This document shows, one piece after another, positions 22,801-26,384 of a stretch of DNA of 26,384 bases. This DNA comes from a virus. Each line of letters starts with the position of its first letter. Within the stretch, counting starts at the first letter, position 1. Location of the stretch: IMG/VR virus record IMGVR_UViG_3300025674_000324, positions 1-26,384 of that record. One strand, written 5' to 3'. The notes beneath the pieces were generated by a model. It made no database searches and was not told the DNA's origin. It was given only the letters and a program-made list of their open reading frames with translations. The translations under genes and the position numbers were made by a program.

Positions 22801-24433
22801 CACTAGAGGCTTTGTTGATTCTTTTTCTAATATCATAAAAACCACTGGGATTTACTCCAGAGTAATCTCCAGAACCAAGAGTTACCGCATTGTTAGTCAA
22901 GTTGACACTAACAATCTTTAAATTAGATGCGGCAATAGTTTGAGTAGATCTTTCAATGATATCAACATAGTCATTAACTTTTAAACTTGACTTGTCAATA
23001 GTAGATGTCAAATTAAATGTAGATCCACTAAAAGAACTTACAAAATATCTTGCGGAGGAGTTATATACCCAAGAGTTAAAGAAGATCTTTTTATATGAGT
23101 CATCTTCTTGAACGTTAGAAACAACCTGACCAAGGTTTTTTACAGATACTAGAGTTCCTTCTGCTGCAGAGAAAATATCATCCCCCTTTTCCAGGTCACT
23201 TAAAACACCAGTTAAAACAAATCTAACTTGTCTAGTTAAATCATTCTCTTCAAAGGCATATACTTCAAGATCTTGAATAACTTCTGTTCTTGGGTCAACA
23301 TCTTGAGTAAGACCACTACATCCAATAAACTGAGTAATAGTTTTTTCGGTGTAAGTAATAGTGTCACTACCAATAACAAATGATCCAGACTCAGGGAATC
23401 CAATTGTAGAATCAACTGTAATAACCGAAGATCCAGAAGTGTGACTTCCGATGGTAAAACTACTTCCTGGGATATTAAATTTTCCTTCAATTAGACTTTC
23501 GTCACCAAATCCAGTAAACAGAGAAATCTTGTAATATGTCTGTACACCAATATCTTCTGAAGTTCCTCTTGTAAAAATTTCAACTTCAGAAATTGGTCCA
23601 CTGGCAGATTCAATTTTATTCAATGGTTGAGCATCTTGGAACAAAGTTGTTCCAGAAATGAGCGTAGGATTTCCACTAATTAGTTTTGCAACTACAACCT
23701 CTCTACGGACATATTCTGCATATGAGGGTTTTGCTAAAAACTGTTCAAGGTCAATTACCTTGGAATCAACACCATACAGTACTTTTAGTAGAATCTTGAT
23801 AGATTCTTCCGTACCCTTACTTTCATATAAACTTCTAGATTCTTTAATAAAGTTGTTTACATCGAGATTAGACGCAAGTGTGGTATCTTCTAATCCAGGT
23901 GTGTATAACTTTTTGAGTTTACCGTAAAATTCTTTAAGAAAAAGAGCACTAAGATTCTGTACAGAGGTTCCAGATGTGTGTGATTCTGCTACAGACTCTG
24001 TAAATACTAACTCTTCGGGATTATTTGGAGCATGGTATGAGGTAATACCAGAAAAACCACGCACACAACCCGTAAATGAGTTGGTTGTTAATCCAGTATA
24101 AGTAATAATTTCATTATCTAACTTAATCAGTCCATATTCTTGCGGAAATCCTTTTGTATTTGTTACAAAAATTTCCGTATCCGTTGTAGAAATGCCAGCA
24201 GTCACCGTAGACATGCCAGCAATTACATCAGGTGTTAAACTGTCTAATTTTAAATACTGATCGATATTCTCAGCAATATCAACTGGTCCACCAGCAAATT
24301 CCTGAGAAGTATAATATGATCTCAAAAAATCCACAACAAGTGGATTTTCGTCTTTAATAAATTCTGGAAGTTGATTGTCTACAACTTGCTGGATCTTAAC
24401 TCTAGAATCAAAGACAGAATTTGTGTTTATCAT
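10868..24433 (-). CDS. Giant modular baseplate protein in the gp7 position (4521 residues)
   Basis: One intact frame of 4521 residues lies between gp6 and gp8, where T4 has gp7 (1032 residues), the wedge protein linking gp6 and gp8. Residues 202-220 (LYESKGTEESIKILLKVLY) resemble the T4 gp7 segment YSTKGIEASYKFLFKVLY as I recall it, supporting a gp7 relationship. Modules in order: N-terminal helical region (1-60 and 160-250) with an inserted beta module (78-135); many Gly-x-Gly-Tyr beta repeats; a YHYH domain (about 1240-1360); eight His-x3-(T/N)-Gly-Asp-like segments (about 860-3690); two 'FINGV-Q-P' modules (about 3250 and 3860); five propeller-type repeats (about 4116-4358). The start overlaps gp6's stop (ATGA) with AGTAGGA immediately upstream. 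Likely a structural wedge component with long surface-exposed arms; the gp7 assignment is inferred, the modular content is seen. Confidence 0.88.
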   Translation of the reverse strand: MINTNSVFDSRVKIQQVVDNQLPEFIKDENPLVVDFLRSYYTSQEFAGGPVDIAENIDQYLKLDSLTPDVIAGMSTVTAGISTTDTEIFVTNTKGFPQEYGLIKLDNEIITYTGLTTNSFTGCVRGFSGITSYHAPNNPEELVFTESVAESHTSGTSVQNLSALFLKEFYGKLKKLYTPGLEDTTLASNLDVNNFIKESRSLYESKGTEESIKILLKVLYGVDSKVIDLEQFLAKPSYAEYVRREVVVAKLISGNPTLISGTTLFQDAQPLNKIESASGPISEVEIFTRGTSEDIGVQTYYKISLFTGFGDESLIEGKFNIPGSSFTIGSHTSGSSVITVDSTIGFPESGSFVIGSDTITYTEKTITQFIGCSGLTQDVDPRTEVIQDLEVYAFEENDLTRQVRFVLTGVLSDLEKGDDIFSAAEGTLVSVKNLGQVVSNVQEDDSYKKIFFNSWVYNSSARYFVSSFSGSTFNLTSTIDKSSLKVNDYVDIIERSTQTIAASNLKIVSVNLTNNAVTLGSGDYSGVNPSGFYDIRKRINKASSVGAPLSEGNNVLSTDVLNTYIEDEQYGYVASNSLPSYVIRPVTTKSQISVASTANGSIQGYDVNQLSYDTISFQDVVPFFTGDEVYYQPLDGAPPIVGLSTGSYYVEVQPAPNNNRVKLALSRSFLAVKSFVRFNPTNSGPHSFILAEQREGSIQPQKLLKKFPLEQNIETGDRDLTQPGTTGILINGVEISNYKVEDSVYYGPLNRVEVFSGGNNYDAANSPRVVVGNPSVSSGTTALVQPVVKGSFTDILVDPVNFDLEEVISINIAGGNGEGATASATLASEFREVFFNANTLAEGGGVDVSANTITFDTQHNFQTGDPIVYNALGNAGLGIATNTSNDAIQGLTLQTGNIYYSKFINSSTIQIHNTKLDAQLGINTIGITTENNAGLMKFRTTNKKLKIDRLNVLNPGQGYSNRKLIVQSTGINTTNDTIVFDNHNFTNGDFVEYEYFDTAISGLSTTVQYKVLTVSNNEFRLANAGIGGTNLSDFNRNKYVSFGSVGVGSHIFKYPEITVTIKAVTTQQTEGTFTATPVVRGSIVDAYLYNEGTDYGSEILNFQRTPQITVNSGTGAEVRPVILNGRIDSVFVLSGGSGYTSPPELVVNSNPVGTGTTGSGARLRALINNAGVVTSVVVLSKGLNYDTNTTTIKANSVGSGAILNGFVRRLGVNKFAKINDNGGEVVFPTPDQGLEYAAIGYGSTLRNAFGDTGAFHSPIIGWAYDGNPIYGSYGYNNPENIQSGIKRVGSGYTSSASYITNRPNATTFPLGFFVDDYRFTNVGDLDEFNGRYTITNEFPQGIYAYFATIDANGSPQFPFFVGNSYRSKSIPENVDPAASIDQNYDFNNSQLIRNTFPQKIAQEGASYDFAIEPYKVFSQDAVVDVVRSGSVDSISVASTGNARYAVGDNLNFGETETGTGLAAQVSKIGGRSIVSVSSTETVYENAIVTWKDNKTVEFSISPNFDLNNNDIVQITGLSTFVENLDGSHIINTDLPNAKLIVGMGTTGVSGMTTDITVSILPVSIGSSVKVSNETFGVLNVFSADGIIRVQRFPSETASGGVAHTATETVTYLPQRFTVSLETPYFDSKEQQKVYFNPFETVGIGITAGFSTTRSYQFNGITTERSILTQNIYLKDHPFVTNQQLSYSVGLGTTSIGVSTSPTGTVFYMPSQVYAIKTSKDTIGIATVLNGDQVYFRDVSYTNLYDYQFASVYSQVTADVKKISATVSTGETHGLTNGDIVQLTVNPGLSTGVGAASTVIIKVVEERILVNPVAISSTGINTSTNIITKTNHEYSTGDKVYYEASEVIGGLSTGTFYVYVIDKDNFRLTETRKDAVSSPPTFVNLTSVGGTSQTLSLVNPPLEVFKNNDVVFNLEDPSLSGYNFKVYYDNDFDNAVVSTGQTTNFLVSPFGTNGTSGAGATVGFSSVFPSILYYNLDKGGFISTADTDVTGYNEIRYSNSRYNGTYNITGVTSTTFDVNLSDVVERSSYTASECDSIEYNTTSTSATGSIEDVKIIFGGLGYKSVPNISSITSTYGSDAVLRLNSDTIGKLESVRLLTPGFSYPSDKTLTPTANVPNELSVRNYETLNSITVISGGKNYLTPPSLVLYDPSTDNIVPDFQGSTELSGNAVSPTTLVNGVETAGIRIDRNPVGLKDDVVYRAVAVNNDNGVSVVSVASSTDNIVTLSISTPILGFSTAPFTAGDEVFVEGIGLASTTGDGHNSSDYGYQFFTVTSFDSSVNPNKLTYNLSSLVTTNTGIAITNPGLFANVVKKDNLPEFRVNKETSVFEPGESLYLNDLLVVGSTNLVVSSFNSLTGKLNITGTTPIKNGDTLTGSVTGAKCTIENITSKVGRFEIDSTSTFIKGWSNDIGKLDEDYQVTGDNDYYQRMSYSIQSEKSFDDIISFVNDNVHPTGYRNFADTQINPKGNVGASFTTAQEEPFLVLDIFDGAKRVDTINDFDFALDLDATANTSKSIELQNVQVTDYILNKTNRVISIDDISGEFLNEDSDELLKFKDVATFGDGRKTNKFLVQLVDITNDAEMGLKELVLVNNNENTYVFEKVGVGETIGELDGFFDEDTNQYSLRFTPNEIYNTDYEVKLLQTFFDDDASGIGSQSIGFVDLISKTQDVVAGVGTTVLGFSTTTSDTFYTSIEVFDELANAVDYVELVLTHNGVDTYLTELASFNTRVGLNGLSGPFIGSFTSSIDSGIVSLVYNNNGSNDVRLRTQTISIGSTAAGIGTYRFKFTGTSDGTERTGRLESDYAIVTGGTPTTITGINSITDGSLKSTVRVSIGETQSVHQVYVLNDQKDRENLYVLSYPYLSVNDINGIGTFSAEYSATGVDLKFHPDYTGDIQVQSFNEIIYRDLDNNGDISGIGDLSYGDVNQNVSQAVYYGINQREILEFSAKHDGVDIFAKTFDPAGTGIVSTTTGKFTLPHFFQTGEELEYRPESNLVGVAATGIVYYTGVGSTDRLPQTVYAIRDNASQFRVAIAATLATVGTAVTFAALGAGNKHVFSMAKRAEKTILTLDGIVQSPLLKTPLIEQTMHSVGAGTTIIQLSGISSIRPADLIKVGNEYMKVSIVGLGSTNTSGVGAIGTLPIVEVERGFVGSSATSHNQFANVSIYRGSFDIVDSKIHFTEAPTGAGREDLDSRGLAIPRSNFSGRVYLRKDYDTSLLFDDVSDQFDGVTSEFTLNSNGSSVTGIGSTGGNGVVFINGVFQAPSTPNNTNNNFTITEVSGISSIIFTGILSEGGSQIIDQYDINQNQLPRGGVPISFGATNGLGYAPLRKATAVPTVTLGQITNIAGVPTTGVFDAISNAEYDNTTGILTVTSSSAHELNTGDKIELKNMTFSCPANGPFANNYQFPSEQGVNFTISSFVYDNRTGLATVGLTSAHNFRVGRLVDLSNIGMACSTPHTGVTNSIFPDGSSGSKAVGVNTNRYPILGIAGTNTFLINVGVSTIVHVYAGAGATAGNAYEVKPAGPYYATRILSSTKFETQVGVVTFAHTYSSGGTFAKWTNADFGSGYSTITAPAIAVTESGHTGTVAQITASVGAGGTLAFTITNAGSGYTNPTINIQEPSYDNLVVEGVSRLSVGATTATGIGMSVTVGVLGINTSYNSQPIVDFVYDEITGLSTVSVVGHGHTTGDIIKINNVEFYPYAPVGDGGLFFPGPSVTYNYTVLQYIDEDTFTINIGAAATVVSYTYVGAGGVVRTGIGATLFEVQEFTVTKPGYSFRRGDVLRVVGMTTDPLAGDDFKQFEITVDDTFEDTFAAWQFGELDYIDSVKPFQDGSRTRFPLAYNDQLVSFEVDKNDPDSALINLESLLLVFINGVLQEPGEAYEFYGGTSITFAEPPAPEDLIAIFFYRGTGGIDSYLQNIRETIKVGDDIFMKRTPLIEKNDAPRIFSNLSQESQRAIVGITSSSEVETSLYRGDGVSTTEPKPIAWTKQKVDRVLGGEFISKARDSLEAQIYPTAKVLKDLKTTDNELFVEDTSLFLGVDPVTDPDTNFGGLIVSGFSTAGIGSTTTVRTERISGILETNVQGYSGVITGITTAYARLEEFYPFDVSKLNYKKGQNLVDGSKNDLRAIYMRPDGTKVYVADQNTLTITEWSLSSPYEIDTAAINNSNQIGFSTQVTQIYDFFIRDDGTKLYTLGRGAQAPFVTQLNQFDLSVAWDLTSEDVAGIETTTTVSNQTQSHRGLEVVDTGSKIITISPTTATLYSYDLSSAYDITSISFDTSQALADDAAPSDFAMSNDGEKMLVLGGDSEKLLEYDLGTGFVITSIGIGTTSTLSVGAGATISLTIKDDGERAYVLNSSGIGSQYHMSLPPDGLGLTFQLDLRDVSTLVKRQTLADGYRVLVYDTGVGTGLTTIIGSGVSIGIGTTNVIGVSTQYLDNIYETYYTQYSGTVGILTCQVDPATNIVGVATTGTYYEPCGRISWGRISGFDRSSDPISLTVDGNDFEVGMTTYPTIQRRDAGLRSTGALSKQ
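11360..12090 (-). other. Beta-propeller-like repeats in the giant protein
   Basis: Residues about 4116-4358 contain five repeats of 40-55 residues with a core of 'hydrophobic strand-x-D/N-D/T-G-x-K/R-hydrophobic strand': YMRPDGTKVYVADQ, FFIRDDGTKLYTLG, LEVVDTGSKIITIS, FAMSNDGEKMLVLG and LTIKDDGERAYVLN. Most are followed by a strand ending in Y/F-(D/S)-L and then I/V-T-S-like segments (for example LYSYDLSSAYDITSI). This is the pattern of WD40/YVTN-like propeller blades; five visible blades plus a possible closing one is compatible with a 5-7-bladed propeller. Confidence 0.7.
12820..12870 (-). other. 'FINGV-Q-P' module, second copy
   Basis: The segment near residue 3860 reads LLLVFINGVLQEPGEAYEFY and is followed by TSITFAEPPAPEDLIAIFFY. 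This unit (hydrophobic, N-G-hydrophobic-x-Q-x-P, Y, then I-x-F-x-x-P-P) recurs in many phage tail and baseplate proteins. Coordinates mark the core motif only. Confidence 0.6.
14665..14705 (-). other. 'FINGV-Q-P' module, first copy
   Basis: The segment near residue 3250 reads GNGVVFINGVFQAPSTPNNT and is followed by NFTITEVSGISSIIFTGILS, a second version of the same beta module found 1.8 kb downstream in the same gene. Coordinates mark the core only. Confidence 0.6.
14945..15180 (-). other. 'Turn-RG-H' beta module, third copy in the giant protein
   Basis: The encoded segment reads VGAGTTIIQLSGISSIRPAD, LIKVGNEYMKV, then PIVEVERGFVGSSATSHNQF. It keeps the order 'strand-turn-G-x-E-Y, spacer, E-RG-F, S-H' seen in the N-terminal copy of the same protein (24029-24202) and in the DUF4815 protein. 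Confidence 0.6.
20350..20715 (-). other. YHYH-type domain inside the giant protein
   Basis: Residues about 1240-1360 carry the sequence marks of the YHYH family: FHSPIIGWAYDGNPIYGSYG, then GSGYTSS, FPLGFFVDDYRFTN, LDEFNGRYT, FPQGIYAYFATIDA and FPFFVG. The family occurs in secreted bacterial proteins and in large structural proteins of marine phages; its function is unknown. Finding the full run of spaced motifs in order makes this call strong. Confidence 0.85.
23310..23453 (-). other. 'Turn-RG-H' beta module, second (degenerate) copy in the giant protein
   Basis: The encoded segment reads SHTSGSSVITVDSTIGFPES, then FVIGSDTITYTEKTITQFIG and CSGL. It matches the N-terminal copy (GFP, then I-x-x-D-x-I-T-Y-T, then F-x-G-C) but lacks the final RG and His, so it is degenerate. 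Confidence 0.6.
23714..23947 (-). other. gp7-like helical motif near the N-terminus of the giant protein
   Basis: Residues 163-240 read ALFLKEFYGKLKKLYTPG, NNFIKESRS, LYESKGTEESIKILLKVLY and KVIDLEQFLAKPSYAEYVRR. The 'F-Y/L-x-S-K-G-T/I-E-x-S-x-K-x-L-x-K-V-L-Y' signature matches the conserved helical region I recall from the C-terminal third of T4 gp7. It is the clearest sequence link of this protein to gp7; the comparison is from memory. Confidence 0.6.
24029..24202 (-). other. 'Turn-RG-H' beta module, first copy in the giant protein
   Basis: Residues 78-135 read TAGISTTDTEIFVTNTKGFP, YGLIKLDNEIITYTGLTTNS, FTGCVRGFSGITSYHAP. The layout (strand, GFP turn, I-x-x-D-N-E-I-I-T-Y-T-G, F-x-G-C-x-R-G, H) is a common phage tail module. 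It is inserted inside the helical N-terminal region that carries the gp7-like motif. Confidence 0.65.
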
Positions 24434-26337
24434 TTCCTACTTAATTGTCCGTTGGTATAACTGGATGCGACGGGGAATCCGACCCCCGAGATTTGTTCAC
24501 CAGATGTAATAGTGTCTCTTGCCATATTTATGGTGCTATTAGACATATCTAATTGCAAATACAAGTCTTTAAGACCAATTACATCATTAGACTCGGGAAC
24601 TGCCTGAATTTCAATAATTCCATTGTTTTTTACAGTAGAAGTTATATTTACTGTGTTGATTAAAATTTCACCCTTAACATAATCAATTGTTCCAGCAGCA
24701 GGAACGACAACAACTGGACCAGAATCAGATTCTTTCACAATTGCAATGGCACCAGTCTGCATACCAGTATTTGGTACATCTGTAAAGTAAAGAAGATCAG
24801 ATGAACCCTCTACGGTAAATCCAGTGCTCTTAATATTATATCCTCCAGAGACAACATGGAACTTGTTACCATAACACAGTTCATATTGTGTATATTGGTT
24901 CAAAAGTGCCTTCAGGTCTCTTCTAATAACGACTCTGGTAATATTTGACGTAATCGCAGTATTTGTATCGTCAATGACCTTTACTGCTTTACTGTATTTG
25001 AATCTTCCACCAAAAGCATTGAGGTCAACAGAATCAGAGTAGGTGTTTAGGCTTGAAATAACATCAGTTCTAAGTTGTTTAGCATTAGACACCTGACTCG
25101 CATTGTAAAATACGGTAGAATAGAGTTCAATATACAGAAGTTTGAGATCCTCAATTCTTTGGTTCACACCAGCAACAGAATATTGCTTTAGATCACTCAA
25201 AATTTGAGATTTTGTAAAATCTGACAAGAATGTACCATTTTTTGGTTTAATACTTAAAACGACAGTTCCAAATTCGGGTGGATCCAGTTCTTCACCACCA
25301 ACTACAGATACAGATTCAGTATCTGGGTAAATTCTTTGGATAATTGCTTCATAATCTTTAGCAGTAACAGCTCTATACTGTGAAGAGTATAATCTAGGAG
25401 CAAAATACTTTACAGACTCCAATGGTTCGATATCTGAACCATCAATTGCAGATTGATTAGTCGTTACTGAGACAGTATTTGATGGAAGGAATGAAGCACC
25501 AAGACTATTTGATACAGATCCAGAGAAACTGAAGTTATTTGGACCATTTCCAGATTTACCGTCACAAATAATGTAACTTACATCGATGATAGCCTGGTCT
25601 TCTAACTTTTTACCAAAAATACCATCACCAAATAGAAGTTCGTACCTTTCGTCGGCAACTTCTTGAATTAAGTATATCTCAGACAGTGCCGAAACGTTAA
25701 TAATGTTTTCTACTTGATTATATGTTCTACCTACGGTTTCCTGAGGACCTTTTACAGTAACTCTGATGGATGTTGTATCAATTCCAGGATTATCAAGGAT
25801 AAACCTCTGATCGACTGATCCATTGACCTGGAAGGTCCTTCTAAGCAGAGTACCCTCATAGACATCGATATTACTAAATGATGCCCTTCTAAGACCATTT
25901 CCGTTAACATCTGCTCCAGTGAGAACCGTAGAAGATGTAATCTCTTCGGGGATGGAAAATACGACAGAAGTATTGTTAGCTGCACCTACACAGACAAGAC
26001 CTTTGTTAAGTGTTACTGTAGGACTTGTTCCAGTGAACTCAATATTAAAACTTACTCGTGCTTTTGCTGATTTTCTTGATTTTGGAACATATCCAATGTT
26101 TCTTGCGAGAGAAACTACATTTTCTCTTAAAGTGGCAGAGTCAATGAATGACTCATTAACTATCATATTGGAGTTAAATGCCGTAATATAGGTATTATAT
26201 GCTAGAGTATCAATCAGGACAGCAAAATTCGATCCCTCAAAGTCAAAATCAGTGAAATTTGAGTTTGCTCTCAGATAGGACTTAATAGATTCCTTAATCT
26301 GACTGAAATCTAAATTTGTAAACTTAGTTAATGGCAT
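24430..26337 (-). CDS. 6: Baseplate wedge subunit gp6
   Basis: Gp6 forms the inner dimer ring that ties the six baseplate wedges together. The protein has 635 residues, close to the 660 of T4. Diagnostic segments from the N-terminus are FTDFDFEGSNFAVLIDTLAY near residue 32, ESFIDSATLRENVVSLARNI near residue 63 followed by GYVPKS, YELLFGDGIFG near residue 233, RAVTAKDYEAIIQRIYPDTE near residue 325 and RFKYSKAVKVID near residue 440; all correspond in order to T4 gp6. The ATG at 26337 directly follows the stop of the upstream gene, with GAGGT about 10 bases before it. Its TGA overlaps the giant gene's ATG by four bases, so the two are probably translated in a coupled way. The frame is complete. 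Confidence 0.95.
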   Translation of the reverse strand: MPLTKFTNLDFSQIKESIKSYLRANSNFTDFDFEGSNFAVLIDTLAYNTYITAFNSNMIVNESFIDSATLRENVVSLARNIGYVPKSRKSAKARVSFNIEFTGTSPTVTLNKGLVCVGAANNTSVVFSIPEEITSSTVLTGADVNGNGLRRASFSNIDVYEGTLLRRTFQVNGSVDQRFILDNPGIDTTSIRVTVKGPQETVGRTYNQVENIINVSALSEIYLIQEVADERYELLFGDGIFGKKLEDQAIIDVSYIICDGKSGNGPNNFSFSGSVSNSLGASFLPSNTVSVTTNQSAIDGSDIEPLESVKYFAPRLYSSQYRAVTAKDYEAIIQRIYPDTESVSVVGGEELDPPEFGTVVLSIKPKNGTFLSDFTKSQILSDLKQYSVAGVNQRIEDLKLLYIELYSTVFYNASQVSNAKQLRTDVISSLNTYSDSVDLNAFGGRFKYSKAVKVIDDTNTAITSNITRVVIRRDLKALLNQYTQYELCYGNKFHVVSGGYNIKSTGFTVEGSSDLLYFTDVPNTGMQTGAIAIVKESDSGPVVVVPAAGTIDYVKGEILINTVNITSTVKNNGIIEIQAVPESNDVIGLKDLYLQLDMSNSTINMARDTITSGEQISGVGFPVASSYTNGQLSRK

Positions 26338-26384
26338 TTATCTCGTTACCTCAAGTATGAAAGAGATATTTTGTGATGGTAAAG
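26338..26384 (-). CDS. C-terminal end of upstream gene, probably baseplate wedge gp25 (partial)
   Basis: One minus-strand frame enters from the right edge with 14 codons (LPSQNISFILEVTR) and ends in TAA directly before the gp6 ATG (TAAATG). Gp25 usually lies just upstream of gp6 in T4-like cyanophages, and gp25 proteins end in a hydrophobic strand of this kind with a terminal basic residue. The stretch is too short for a firm identification. The two other minus-strand frames here also hit stops (at 26346-26348 and 26352-26354), but only the chosen one abuts gp6. Confidence 0.45.
   Translation of the reverse strand, partial: LPSQNISFILEVTR

Noticed and set aside
10868-24433. Possible assembly fusion or frameshift artefact joining several genes into one 4521-codon frame
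   Set aside because: The frame is continuous with consistent module style throughout, and giant proteins in this position are known in marine T4-like phages. No abrupt change of composition or internal start with a strong ribosome site stood out, though this was not checked against reads.

Overview
This window looks like a late structural block from a marine T4-like myovirus, most probably a cyanophage of Synechococcus or Prochlorococcus. All genes lie on the minus strand and are packed almost without gaps: the only spaces are 4, 27 and 38 bases. Gp6 (24430-26337) and gp8 (9246-10829) are recognisable from motifs along their length. They flank a 4521-residue protein in the T4 gp7 position. 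A 2347-residue DUF4815-type protein, a YHYH-domain segment and repeated Gly-Tyr beta modules are typical of marine T4-like phages. The host is an inference from this family likeness and the moderately AT-rich composition; no host-derived metabolic gene is present.

Read in the direction of transcription (right to left): the last codons of a probable gp25 (26384-26338); gp6 (26337-24430); the giant gp7-position protein (24433-10868); a short gap with a perfect T4-type late promoter TATAAATA (10858-10851); gp8 (10829-9246); the DUF4815 giant protein (9241-2198); a 71-residue coiled-coil protein (2201-1986); a second, weaker late-promoter-like motif; a 113-residue beta-rich protein (1958-1617); a 70-residue fibre-like protein (1617-1405); and the N-terminal 468 residues of a repetitive fibre-like protein that runs off the left edge (1405-1).

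Together these genes would build the baseplate wedge (gp25, gp6, gp7-like, gp8) and its peripheral host-facing attachments (DUF4815 protein and fibre-like proteins). The order 25-6-7-8 matches a T4-type wedge module, but T4-like gp9, gp10, gp11 and gp12 are not recognisable. Two very large modular proteins and a set of small fibre-like proteins occupy the space.

The most interesting content is the architecture of the 4521-residue protein. A gp7-like helical motif near its N-terminus is followed by thousands of residues of repeated beta modules, a YHYH domain, His/Gly-Asp modules, 'FINGV-Q-P' modules and a C-terminal beta-propeller-like repeat set. Some modules recur in the neighbouring DUF4815 protein and gp8, suggesting that the baseplate proteins share a common pool of domains. 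I saw no tRNA, CRISPR array, insertion sequence, origin or attachment site.
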